Source: Arctic95D-9 sp035967665
GTDB lineage: Bacteria > Verrucomicrobiota > Verrucomicrobiia > Verrucomicrobiales > DEV007
Reading direction: 5' to 3'
DNA length: 64,000 bases
Assembly: GCA_035967665.1 (NCBI GenBank)
Contig: JAYWLB010000041.1
Span: 124,001-188,000 of the forward strand
The position numbers and the translations under genes are program-made. Below are positions 33,422 to 41,934 of the stretch, one piece after another. Under the pieces are notes generated by a model, which saw only the letters and a list, made by a program, of their open reading frames with translations, was not told the DNA's origin and did no database searches. The first letter of the stretch is position 1. Every line of letters begins with the position of its first letter.

Positions 33422-33437
33422 GAAAATTTAAATTTTC
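33422..33437. promoter_or_regulatory. 16-bp perfect AT-rich palindrome upstream of the His-rich gene
   Basis: GAAAATTTAAATTTTC lies 94 bases before the His-rich gene start in a divergent intergenic region. Palindromes of this kind are typical of metal regulators such as Fur or Zur, but the sequence is not a clear match to either consensus. Confidence 0.4.
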
Positions 33438-33530
33438 AAAACTGAATAACGGGAGCAGAGCGACCGTCTTCTTTCCGGAGCCTATCACTACCACAGCTGA
33501 TACTCCCAATAGACTCAACAAACCAGAATA

Positions 33531-33914
33531 ATGAAAACAATATTGAAAGTAGCAGTAATCGGAGCCGTCGCCTTAGGCATGAGCACAACCTCATCCTTCG
33601 CCGGAGGCCACAAAGACAAAGTGATTTACTCCATCGCCCGCATCGTTGCCGGAGCACATCATTCAAGCAAACACCACGGCCATCACAACAGTCACCGAAG
33701 TCACAGCTCGAAGCACGGAAGTCACCACTCGAGCCACCGAGGTCACGGTTCAGGACACGGCAGCCACCACTCCAGCCACCGAGGTCACGGCTCAGGACAT
33801 GGAAGTCATCACTCCGGTCACGGCAGCCACGGCAGCCATGGAGGTCACAGCGGCCATGGAGGACACGGATCAAGCCACGGCGGTCACGGCGGTCACGGCG
33901 GTCACGGACATTAA
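33531..33914 (+). CDS. Exported histidine/glycine-rich protein
   Basis: 127 residues: signal peptide (KTILKVAVIGAVALGMSTTS, cleavage near FAGG), a short conventional stretch (KDKVIYSIARIVAGA), then about 80 residues made almost only of His, Gly and Ser in repeats such as SHRGHGSGHGSHH and GHGGHGGHGH. It should bind several divalent metal ions in the periplasm or outside the cell. It lies beside a metal-transporting P-type ATPase and has its own terminator. A metal buffer or chaperone role is inference. Confidence 0.75.
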   Translation: MKTILKVAVIGAVALGMSTTSSFAGGHKDKVIYSIARIVAGAHHSSKHHGHHNSHRSHSSKHGSHHSSHRGHGSGHGSHHSSHRGHGSGHGSHHSGHGSHGSHGGHSGHGGHGSSHGGHGGHGGHGH

Positions 33915-33965
33915 TTGACCATAACCTCCCCGTCAGCGGGCCAACATACCCTAACACAACGAAAA

Positions 33966-33993
33966 GACATCGATATCACATCGGTGTTTTTTT
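33966..33993 (+). terminator. Intrinsic terminator after the His-rich gene
   Basis: ACATCG and CGGTGT (one G-U pair) with a 9-base loop, followed by a run of T, about 50 bases after the stop. Confidence 0.6.
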
Positions 33994-34062
33994 CGTATCT
34001 GCTACGTAGCTCAGCTTTCCATACCCGGCGAATCCAATCAATGATGATTGACTAACAAACCA

Positions 34063-36045
34063 TCAATTTTCCCGATAGGCGAGAAGCCTCAGCGAATTAA
34101 AAACAACAAGGAGAGTGGAGCCTTCGTGAAAAATCACAGCGATTCCCATTTTTAAACCGAGGAGGGTCAAGGGTATGAGAAGCGCAACCATTCCGAGGCT
34201 GAACCAGAGATTCTGCTTAATGATGCGACTCGCCTTCCGACTGAGCCCGACAGCGAACGGCAAGTGATCGAGATCATCTGCCATCAGGGCGACATCAGCC
34301 GTCTCGAGTGCGACATCGGAGCCTGCCGCCCCCATCGCGATGCCAACGGTGGCATTAGCCATCGCAGGAGCATCATTGACCCCGTCCCCGACCATGGCGA
34401 CTTCCTCTTCCTCGCGCAGCTTTTTGATCACCCCGACCTTCTCGTCCGGCATAAGGTCTCCCCACGCTTCGTCGAGTCCCACTTCTTTCGCAATCGCGGA
34501 GGCGACTTTCTGATTGTCGCCGGAAATCATGATGATGCGTTTGATTCCGAGAGCCCGGAGTTTCGCAATCATTCTCCGGGCGGACTCCCGTGGCGTATCC
34601 ATCAAGCCGAGCACACCCAGATAACGATCCCCACGACGAACGATCATAGTGGTCCGTCCACCGGACTCGAGAGCATCGACTGTTTCGCGAATTTCTGCGG
34701 GGAGAGAAGGTCCATCGACTTCAGCGAAAAGTTCTTTCTTCCCGATATGAACGGGCTCGCCATCGAGCAAGGCACTGATGCCCCGCCCCGTGATACTTTG
34801 ACTGCTTCCCGCTTCGCCTCCGACTTTCCGTCCGAGTCTTTCCATCCCGTCGCGAACGACGGCCGCAGCGAGCGGATGAGCACTGAGTCGCTCGACGGCA
34901 ATCGCCGTGTCCAGCAGTTCCGATTCATCGATTCCCTCCGCAGTGACCACATCTGTAAGCCTCGGCCTGCCCCCGGTCAGTGTGCCGGTCTTATCGAAAG
35001 CAATCGCGCCGAGTTGACCGAGATACTCAAGGGGGGCGCCGCCTTTGATGAGGACGCCTCCGCGAGCCGCACGGGCCACTCCGCTCAGAACAGCGCTGGG
35101 CGTCGAGATAGCGAGAGCGCACGGACTCGACGCGACAAGCACGGCCATGGCACGATAGAAGGATTCAGCAAAAGTCTCGTCAACAACGACCCAGGCGAAA
35201 AGCAAAAGAACCACGAAGATAAGAACCGCAGGAACAAAGACCCGCTCGACTCTGTTGGTGAACCTCTGTGTCGGCGACTGCCGGGTCCCGGCTTCACTCA
35301 CCAGTTTCACAACGCGGGCAAGTGTCGATTCACCGGCGAGTTTTGTCACCTCCATTTCGAGAGATCCGCTTTGGTTTATCGAACCGGCGAAAAGCCGATG
35401 ACCGGGATCAAGTGTCGCACTCTCTTTCGCCGCAGCGACAGGATCGGCCACGGGAAACTTGTCGACGGGAAGGCTCTCCCCCGTAATCGGAGCCTGATCG
35501 ACACTGCTCTCACCTTTAACGACAAAGCCGTCGGCGGGGACCCGCTCATCGGGCTTGATCACGACGATATCGCCTCGGAGCAGTTCTTCGACGCGCACCT
35601 CGCGGAGCGAATCCCCTTTCCGGACATGGGCGGTCTCGGGTGCAATCTTACCGAGAGCTTCGATTTCACGGCGTGCTCTTCCCATCGCGTAGTGCTCCAG
35701 GGAGTGCCCCAGACTGAAGAGGAACAGCAGCAGCGCTCCTTCCGCCCATTCGCCGAGCGTTGCGGCCCCGATCGCAGCGACGACCATGAGAAAATCGATT
35801 TCAAACTCACCCTGCCCGATACTTTCAACCGCCTCCTTCACCGCAAACCATCCCCCGAAAAGATAGGCTGCCGCGAAAATAATTATGGGAATGACAGGAT
35901 TAATACCATCCGGCCACCCGAGGAGAAAGCCGGAAACGAGAAGCACCCCGCAAGCCAGAGAAAAGATCAGCTCCGTCTTTTCCCCGAAAATCAAATTCCC
36001 GTGTTCGTGCCCGTGATGATGATGTCCGGTATCGTCGTCACTCAT
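34063..36045 (-). CDS. Heavy-metal P1B-type ATPase (Zn/Cd/Co type)
   Basis: 660 residues. A His-rich N-terminus (GHHHHGHEHG) replaces the usual CxxC HMA domain. Present are the TGE loop (ITGES), the membrane metal site SSPCALAIS, phosphorylation motif DKTGTLTGG, HP motif (SAHPLAAAV) and GDGVNDAPAMA. SPC with no CPC argues for Zn2+/Cd2+/Co2+ rather than Cu+, though some SPC pumps differ. It should export the metal from the cytoplasm. The neighbouring exported His-rich protein may receive it. Confidence 0.92.
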   Translation of the reverse strand: MSDDDTGHHHHGHEHGNLIFGEKTELIFSLACGVLLVSGFLLGWPDGINPVIPIIIFAAAYLFGGWFAVKEAVESIGQGEFEIDFLMVVAAIGAATLGEWAEGALLLFLFSLGHSLEHYAMGRARREIEALGKIAPETAHVRKGDSLREVRVEELLRGDIVVIKPDERVPADGFVVKGESSVDQAPITGESLPVDKFPVADPVAAAKESATLDPGHRLFAGSINQSGSLEMEVTKLAGESTLARVVKLVSEAGTRQSPTQRFTNRVERVFVPAVLIFVVLLLFAWVVVDETFAESFYRAMAVLVASSPCALAISTPSAVLSGVARAARGGVLIKGGAPLEYLGQLGAIAFDKTGTLTGGRPRLTDVVTAEGIDESELLDTAIAVERLSAHPLAAAVVRDGMERLGRKVGGEAGSSQSITGRGISALLDGEPVHIGKKELFAEVDGPSLPAEIRETVDALESGGRTTMIVRRGDRYLGVLGLMDTPRESARRMIAKLRALGIKRIIMISGDNQKVASAIAKEVGLDEAWGDLMPDEKVGVIKKLREEEEVAMVGDGVNDAPAMANATVGIAMGAAGSDVALETADVALMADDLDHLPFAVGLSRKASRIIKQNLWFSLGMVALLIPLTLLGLKMGIAVIFHEGSTLLVVFNSLRLLAYREN

Positions 36046-36070
36046 AAAAGTTCAATACAAGGAGCATCCT

Positions 36071-37171
36071 TCATTGGGTTAAAGGGAGCTCAATCCGGCA
36101 GACAGTTCCCTTCCCCGACTCACTCTCGATCTGGATGTCACCCTGATGCGCGAGGACGACCGATTTCACGATCGCCATACCGAGCCCCGTTCCATTTGAT
36201 TTGCCGTGCGTGACAAATGGCTCAAAAATCCGCGGCAGAATGTCCTCCGGAATGCCACAACCGGTGTCTTCGATCTCAATGTGAACCCGGCCACCGCTCT
36301 CGTTAACCCTTAAAGTCAGAGTGCCGCCTTTTTTCATCGCTTCGACAGCGTTTTTGATAATGTTAATGAGCAACCGGATCATACGGTTCCGATCGACCAC
36401 AATCTCCCCCTCGTAGCCGATCTCCCTGACCACGTTAATGCCCGACTCCTCCAGATTACCGAACGTCTGATTCGCAATTGCCTCGAGTAGATCCGGCACT
36501 TTTACAGGACTGAATTTCAAATTCGTTTCCCCTTTCGAGTAGTCGAGCACTTCCTGGATCATGACCTGCATCTGCTCGGCCGCATCGCCCGTCAATTCCC
36601 CCATCGTCACCATCTGTTCGATTTCGGTATTCGACTTCATATACTGACTTGCCAGCGTAATCGTCGCGATGGGGTTTCGAAAGTCATGCACCATCGATCC
36701 CATCATTGTTCCAATCAGACTGAGTCGCTCGGAATCGATCAATTCATTAATGAAGTGCGTGTTCGCTGACTTCAACTCCGAGGCGATCAGTTGAGCGAAG
36801 TGAATCGCAACCTCCGGTGAATGCCTCAACAATGAGTATAGCCCCGCCTGACCGACAGCCCCCAGAATCGTCGCCCCCTTCGCCGTGGCGCGGGCGGTTC
36901 TCCGCTGCTCGTCCACCTGCAACAAAGCCGTTTCGCCGAAAAACTCACCCGGCTTTTTCACCGCAAGCACTTCCTGCTTTCCGCCGCGACCTCTCTTGGA
37001 AATCTCAATGGCACCGGACACGACGAGAAACATATTTCTCGCCTCGGCACCTTCTTCAAAAAGAACCTCACCATCTTTGAGAACACGCTCTTCGATCGGG
37101 ATTTCCAACTGGTCGAGTTCGTCTTCAGAGAGCCTTCCGAAGAATGCGTTTCTCTTGTATTTATCGTCCAT
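36071..37171 (-). CDS. Cyclic-nucleotide-binding-domain histidine kinase
   Basis: 366 residues from the ATG at 37171; the longer frame has no domain ahead of it. Residues about 5-125 form a cNMP-binding/CRP-type beta-roll (LKDGEVLFEEGAEARNMFLV, PGEFFGETALL). A HisKA helix follows with MVHDFRNPIA (H phosphorylated), then an HATPase domain (NIIKNAVEAM, DTGCGIP, GTGLGMAIVKSVVLAHQG). No membrane span, so it acts in the cytoplasm. No response regulator is adjacent. It is 26 bases from the ATPase gene start and could share its transcript. Confidence 0.88.
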   Translation of the reverse strand: MDDKYKRNAFFGRLSEDELDQLEIPIEERVLKDGEVLFEEGAEARNMFLVVSGAIEISKRGRGGKQEVLAVKKPGEFFGETALLQVDEQRRTARATAKGATILGAVGQAGLYSLLRHSPEVAIHFAQLIASELKSANTHFINELIDSERLSLIGTMMGSMVHDFRNPIATITLASQYMKSNTEIEQMVTMGELTGDAAEQMQVMIQEVLDYSKGETNLKFSPVKVPDLLEAIANQTFGNLEESGINVVREIGYEGEIVVDRNRMIRLLINIIKNAVEAMKKGGTLTLRVNESGGRVHIEIEDTGCGIPEDILPRIFEPFVTHGKSNGTGLGMAIVKSVVLAHQGDIQIESESGKGTVCRIELPLTQ

Positions 37172-37332
37172 GAAAAGCGAGGTAATTGAATTAGAAGCCA
37201 AATGGCAACGCATCCGACTTTTAAGGAGTAAAAAAGGCGAAGACTGACAGGTAAAGCGATACTTTCCCCCTCCACCTGCTTCGTAGCAGGAATCGGGTGG
37301 CGGACTATACCGCAAGCTATCATACTCCTTTC

Positions 37333-38154
37333 ATGAATGACTACAAACGGATCGAGGAAGTGATTCGCTTCCTTGATCAACATCACCTTTCCCAGCCTTC
37401 GGTAGCGCACATGGCGGCGGTGGCGGGACTGAGCGAGTCACGTTTGCACCGGCTTTTCCAGCGATGGGCCGGAACCACTCCGAAGGCCTTTTTAAAATGC
37501 CTCACAATCGAACACGCAAAAAAACTCCTCGATCAGTCTCTACCGATTCTGGATACAGCGCTCGATTCAGGGCTTTCAGGCCCCGGCCGGCTTCATGACT
37601 TATTCGTCACCATGCACGCTGTATCGCCCGGGGAGTATAAGGCGAAAGGGAAAGGTGTCGCCGTGACTTTCGGCAGCGCCCAAAGCCCCTTCGGTCTCTG
37701 TCACATTGCCTCGACAGAAAGAGGAATCTGTCACCTCGAGTTCATCGATGAGGAGGACTCCGCAATCTCTCTGCCAGACTGCTGGAGCAAAGCCTCGCTG
37801 AAGCGGGATGACGCCGCAGCGAAACGGCTCATGACTGCGATCTTCAGGGCAGACAAATCGATCAACGAGCCGCTAAACCTCCTCGTTCACGGCACCGCCT
37901 TTCAACTGAAGGTCTGGAGGGCGCTCCTGAGAATCCCGGAAGGACAGTTATCCAGCTACGGAAATCTCGCCGGGAAGATCGGATCACCCGGAGCCTCCCG
38001 CGCCGTGGGAACTGCCTGCGGAGCGAACCCCATCGCCTATCTCATTCCCTGCCACCGGGTCATCCAGCAAACCGGTGTCGTCAAAGGCTACCGATGGGGC
38101 GAGACGCGAAAGAAAGCGCTCCTGGTTTACGAGTCAGCAGAAGGCGGTCAGTAG
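37333..38154 (+). CDS. Ada-like AraC regulator fused to O6-alkylguanine-DNA alkyltransferase
   Basis: 273 residues from the ATG at 37333 (a GTG at 37297 would add 12). Residues about 1-95 are an AraC-type double helix-turn-helix (MAAVAGLSESRLHRLFQRWA, SPGEYK). The rest is a methylguanine methyltransferase with GTAFQLKVWRALLRIP, the Arg finger in SRAVGTACG, and IPCHRVI, whose Cys accepts the alkyl group. The N-terminal Ada zinc domain that senses methylphosphotriesters in E. coli Ada is missing, so induction must work differently. Divergent from the cNMP kinase. Confidence 0.9.
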   Translation: MNDYKRIEEVIRFLDQHHLSQPSVAHMAAVAGLSESRLHRLFQRWAGTTPKAFLKCLTIEHAKKLLDQSLPILDTALDSGLSGPGRLHDLFVTMHAVSPGEYKAKGKGVAVTFGSAQSPFGLCHIASTERGICHLEFIDEEDSAISLPDCWSKASLKRDDAAAKRLMTAIFRADKSINEPLNLLVHGTAFQLKVWRALLRIPEGQLSSYGNLAGKIGSPGASRAVGTACGANPIAYLIPCHRVIQQTGVVKGYRWGETRKKALLVYESAEGGQ

Positions 38155-38167
38155 TATTCCGGGAAAA

Positions 38168-39304
38168 CTACGACAGAGGATCAGCCCCGTCGGCGATCGC
38201 TTCAGCCCCGTCTGCCTGTGCCTGCCCCGCTATTGCCGGAAGCTCGCACTCGCGAATCCAGCCGATCGCAACAGCGTGCGCAGCGATGGCATTGCTCTCC
38301 TCTGCCAGAATGAGATCAACACCCGTCTCATCAGCCTTTTCAGCGAGCTTTTCCACATTGGCATCGCGAGGTGTCTCAGTGACATCACGAATGTAAACCG
38401 CGAGAATCCGACCGGGGAATTCATTGAGAATATCCGTGTAGATTTCAGGATCCTGCTGCCCGCTGTCGCCAATGAGAATGAACTTCAGTTCAGGGTAGAA
38501 ATTCAAGACGCGGCGAATCGCACCCTTTTTGTGAGAGTGATGACCACTCATGAGGAATTTCTCATCATCAATGCCCCAATCGGTCATAAAGAGAGGCCCA
38601 CGCGGGATCGATCGCAATTCGAAAATCTCGGTGAGCAGGCCATAGACATTCCAGGGCGAACTGGTTACGTAAAAAAACGGATTCCGCCCCCGACCATCAA
38701 TCCCCCTCGCCAGCGCCGCGTAGAGAGCGGAAACGCCGTTGAAAACAACTCTGGTATGCGCATTTCCGAGGAGCGTATTTTTCGCCATCTCAAAAAGATC
38801 TGTGGCACCGGTGTGAATCACGGTGTCGTCGATATCACTGATAACCCCGAATTCACTGCCCAGTGACGGCAACTGCACGATGGCCCGTGCCGTTACCGGA
38901 TCATCTCCGACAGGGTCGAGCAGTGTCAGCTCCACTTCCTGCCACATCGCCGCATTCGCCGTTTCGATTCCGGCGGGCAGCTCAATCGAAAAATACCCCT
39001 CCTCATCCGCTTCCCCCGAAACAACAACATCCCGAAACCGTGCCTCAAGCCGGGCATGAGGTACCTCATCGGTGAACCAGTTCCGCGTCATGTTGAGAAA
39101 ATTACGCCACTCGCTGTCCGAAGCCCCCGCTTCAGGAAGATTTCGCTGCCGGAGAACCCGACCACTCACTCGCAGCGAGTTGGCATCTCCGTAGCCAAGG
39201 TAAGTCTGAATCCGCAGGGGCACACTCGAACCGGCGAGACGCTCGATTCCATATCTCACCGAATCCAGCTCAGACTCAATCAGATGAACGATCTTTTTCC
39301 ACAT
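38168..39304 (-). CDS. App1-like phosphatase (DUF2183)
   Basis: 378 residues from 39304; a start at 39391 would add 29 without recognisable signal. The C-terminal half has the App1/DUF2183 HAD-type pattern: SDIDDTVIHTGA (DxDxT), FYVTSSPWNVYGLL, HKKGAIRRVLNFYPELKFIL and GDSGQQDPEIY. Yeast App1 is a phosphatidate phosphatase; the bacterial substrate is not established. The N-terminal part (LGYGDANSLRVSGRVLR) is also typical of bacterial members. It converges with the Ada-like gene, 13 bases apart. Confidence 0.85.
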   Translation of the reverse strand: MWKKIVHLIESELDSVRYGIERLAGSSVPLRIQTYLGYGDANSLRVSGRVLRQRNLPEAGASDSEWRNFLNMTRNWFTDEVPHARLEARFRDVVVSGEADEEGYFSIELPAGIETANAAMWQEVELTLLDPVGDDPVTARAIVQLPSLGSEFGVISDIDDTVIHTGATDLFEMAKNTLLGNAHTRVVFNGVSALYAALARGIDGRGRNPFFYVTSSPWNVYGLLTEIFELRSIPRGPLFMTDWGIDDEKFLMSGHHSHKKGAIRRVLNFYPELKFILIGDSGQQDPEIYTDILNEFPGRILAVYIRDVTETPRDANVEKLAEKADETGVDLILAEESNAIAAHAVAIGWIRECELPAIAGQAQADGAEAIADGADPLS

Positions 39305-39456
39305 GCCACAATCTAACAGTTCCACTGCAGCACCTTCAAGCCACCTTTGAGCTCGTGTCCGAAATCCTGATTGGCATTGAAACGGGCGCACATCGAGACG
39401 TCACGCGTATTCGGCTCTTTTCACAAACTTGCTAAAATGTCATTCTGGGGAGGAAT

Positions 39457-41925
39457 ATGTCATTCAGATGCCCCATCAACCTTCTTGTATTCTCCGGGTT
39501 GCTTCTATCCGGTCACTGCCTCTACGCAGTGGACTTCGAGAAAGAGGTGCGTCCAATTTTTGTGAATCACTGCTTCGACTGTCACGATTCGCAAACGCTC
39601 AAAGGCGGCATCGGGCTGGAAACATTCTACCACGCGAGTCAGGGCACGGATGCGGGAGAGCCGCTCTTTGTTCCCGGTAAACCGGACGACTCAGTTTTGC
39701 TCCACGTCGTCAAAGAGGCTGATCCGGCGAAACGAATGCCCCAAAAGAGCGAGGCACTTTCGCGACATGAAATAGCAACTCTGAGCACTTGGATTGCCGA
39801 GGGCGCGATTTGGCCGGATGACGGATGGCGCCCGCCAAAACACTGGTCCTACGAGGCGCCGGTGAAAGCCGAACCCGCATCGGGCGGAGTGCCCTTTTTA
39901 GAGGGACGCAATGCCAATGAGATTGATCACTTCGTTGCCGCAAAACTCGCCGAAAACAACCTGACATTAAACCAACCAGCCGAACCGGACCGCCTCATTC
40001 GACGCGCCTATCTCGATACGATCGGCCTTCCCCCGACCCCCGCGCAGGTCGACGCGTTTCTGGACGACCCTGCTTTTTCAAACTATTCGAAAATCGTCGA
40101 CGAGCTTCTCGCTTCCCCCGCCTTCGGCGAAAAGTGGGCAGTGCAATGGCTTGACCTTGCGCGCTACGCAGACTCCGAAGGCTATCAGCGCGACTCCCCG
40201 CGCAGCATGTGGCCGTGGCGCGACTGGGTCATTGAGGCGATCAATGCCGACATGCCATTCGATCAGTTCAGCATCGAACAGCTCGCCGGAGATCTCCTTC
40301 CCGGAGCTACCGAATCACAAAAAGTGGCAACCGGATTCCACCGCAATGCCCCCATGAATCTCGAGGCCGGAACCGACCCTGAAGAAGATCACTACAAACG
40401 CAACGTCGACCGGCTCAACACCACTTCCACGATCTGGCTCGGCTCGACCGTTGCCTGTGCGCAATGTCACAATCACAAATACGATCCCATTTCAGCGCGC
40501 GAGTACTACGAACTCTATGCCTTTTTCAACAACACCCCGATGGAGTCAAAACAGCAGGGATCAGAAATGGGAATGGCCGGAATGACTCACATCGGACCGA
40601 CGATGCGGGTGAGCAAGACGCCGGTTGATTTGGAGAACGAGAAAAAAATCGCGACAGAATACCGCGTCTACCTGGGAAAAATCCGGGTCGATCTTATGGA
40701 GCAGGTCGACCGGAAGATTCAGGAAGCTCCCGATGGCAGGGAGTCCCTTCCCGAGGAAGTCGTGAAGATCCTCGACTCGGAAAAGGAAATGTCGCTGGCT
40801 CAATGCAAAGTCATTTCAAAGAACATCGCGCCCCGTGACACGCTCATGGCAGTGCGACTGGAGAACGCCCAGATCATGGAAGCCCGTCTCAAATTACTCC
40901 GCGAGAAAGAGGTTCGAATTCTCGAGGAAATGAAAGAGCCGAGGAAGACCTTCATCGCGAAACGTGGAGACTTCCTCGCACTTGGGGAACAGGTTCATCC
41001 GGCGACTCCTGCGGCCCTCCATCATTTTCCCGATGAGTTCCCACGCAACCGTCTCGGCCTCGCCAAGTGGCTGGTGTCCGCTGAAAACCCGCTCGTGGCC
41101 CGCGCCTTTGTGAACCGGCTCTGGATCGAAATTTTCGGGCAGGGAATTGTCACGACACCGGAGGAATTCGGGAGCCAGGGCGAACGTCCGACACACCCTG
41201 AATTGCTCGACTGGATCGCGGTGACGTTCATTGAGGAGGATCACTGGTCTTTGAAAAAATCGCTGCGCCGCATTCTTCTTTCCGCTACCTACCGTCAGTC
41301 CATCACGGTGAAACCCGACTTCGCAACAGTCGATCCCGGGAACCAGCTCCTCTGGCGCCACCCCGGACACCGGCTCAGCGCCGAAACGATTCGCGATCAG
41401 GCCCTCGCCATCAGCGGCCTTCTTTCAAAGAAACAACTCGGCGTCCATGTCCGCCCTTCCCAGCCACAGTCTTTCTGGAGAAGAACCGCGGGAGCTTCCG
41501 AAACCTACTACATTCCCTCACGCGGAGAGAATGCCTACCGTCGCGGCGTCTACACCCTCTGGCGCAGAAATGCCCACTATCCCAGCTTCGCGAACTTCGA
41601 CGCCCCTGACCGGAGCGCCTGCGTCGTGAAACGCGATATCTCGAACACCCCCCTTCAGGCTCTCACACTTCTCAACGATCCGGTCTATGTTGAAATGGCA
41701 AACGCCTTCGCCGGACGCATCAGCAAAGAAGGCGGAAAGTCACTCGACGAACAGATCACCTGGGCTTTCCGGACCGCTCTCTCACGCGAGCCACGGGAAA
41801 CCGAAAGGCAGCTTTTGAGTTCATCTTTTGAATCAGTGTTAGGCGACAGCAAGTCAAAGCAGGAAGCCTACCGCGAGATCGCAACGATACTGCTCAACCT
41901 TCACGAAACGATCAACCGCAGCTAA
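39457..41925 (+). CDS. Exported PSCyt1-DUF1549-DUF1553 protein (copy 1)
   Basis: 822 residues with GGGGAGGAAT before the ATG and a signal peptide. A cytochrome-c-like domain comes first (C39-F-D-C42-H43, then RMPQKSEAL), followed by DUF1549 (RRAYLDTIGLPPTPAQVDAF; a second haem motif CAQCHNHKYDPI) and DUF1553 (RLGLAKWLVSAENPLVARAF, VNRLWIEIFGQGIV, TPLQALTLLNDP). It is probably a periplasmic haem protein, partner of the DUF1501 protein 9 bases downstream. The pair is widespread in Planctomycetota/Verrucomicrobiota; the reaction is unknown, with polysaccharide degradation often suggested from context. Confidence 0.92.
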   Translation: MSFRCPINLLVFSGLLLSGHCLYAVDFEKEVRPIFVNHCFDCHDSQTLKGGIGLETFYHASQGTDAGEPLFVPGKPDDSVLLHVVKEADPAKRMPQKSEALSRHEIATLSTWIAEGAIWPDDGWRPPKHWSYEAPVKAEPASGGVPFLEGRNANEIDHFVAAKLAENNLTLNQPAEPDRLIRRAYLDTIGLPPTPAQVDAFLDDPAFSNYSKIVDELLASPAFGEKWAVQWLDLARYADSEGYQRDSPRSMWPWRDWVIEAINADMPFDQFSIEQLAGDLLPGATESQKVATGFHRNAPMNLEAGTDPEEDHYKRNVDRLNTTSTIWLGSTVACAQCHNHKYDPISAREYYELYAFFNNTPMESKQQGSEMGMAGMTHIGPTMRVSKTPVDLENEKKIATEYRVYLGKIRVDLMEQVDRKIQEAPDGRESLPEEVVKILDSEKEMSLAQCKVISKNIAPRDTLMAVRLENAQIMEARLKLLREKEVRILEEMKEPRKTFIAKRGDFLALGEQVHPATPAALHHFPDEFPRNRLGLAKWLVSAENPLVARAFVNRLWIEIFGQGIVTTPEEFGSQGERPTHPELLDWIAVTFIEEDHWSLKKSLRRILLSATYRQSITVKPDFATVDPGNQLLWRHPGHRLSAETIRDQALAISGLLSKKQLGVHVRPSQPQSFWRRTAGASETYYIPSRGENAYRRGVYTLWRRNAHYPSFANFDAPDRSACVVKRDISNTPLQALTLLNDPVYVEMANAFAGRISKEGGKSLDEQITWAFRTALSREPRETERQLLSSSFESVLGDSKSKQEAYREIATILLNLHETINRS

Positions 41926-41934
41926 ACCGCCGAC

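Noticed and set aside
33436..33957. A 173-codon Arg/Cys-rich frame antisense to the His-rich gene
   Set aside because: Antisense reading of a low-complexity repeat; the plus-strand frame has a signal peptide and terminator.
34264..36213. A 649-codon open frame antisense to the metal ATPase
   Set aside because: It is the antisense shadow of a clearly conserved ATPase gene with all motifs on the other strand.
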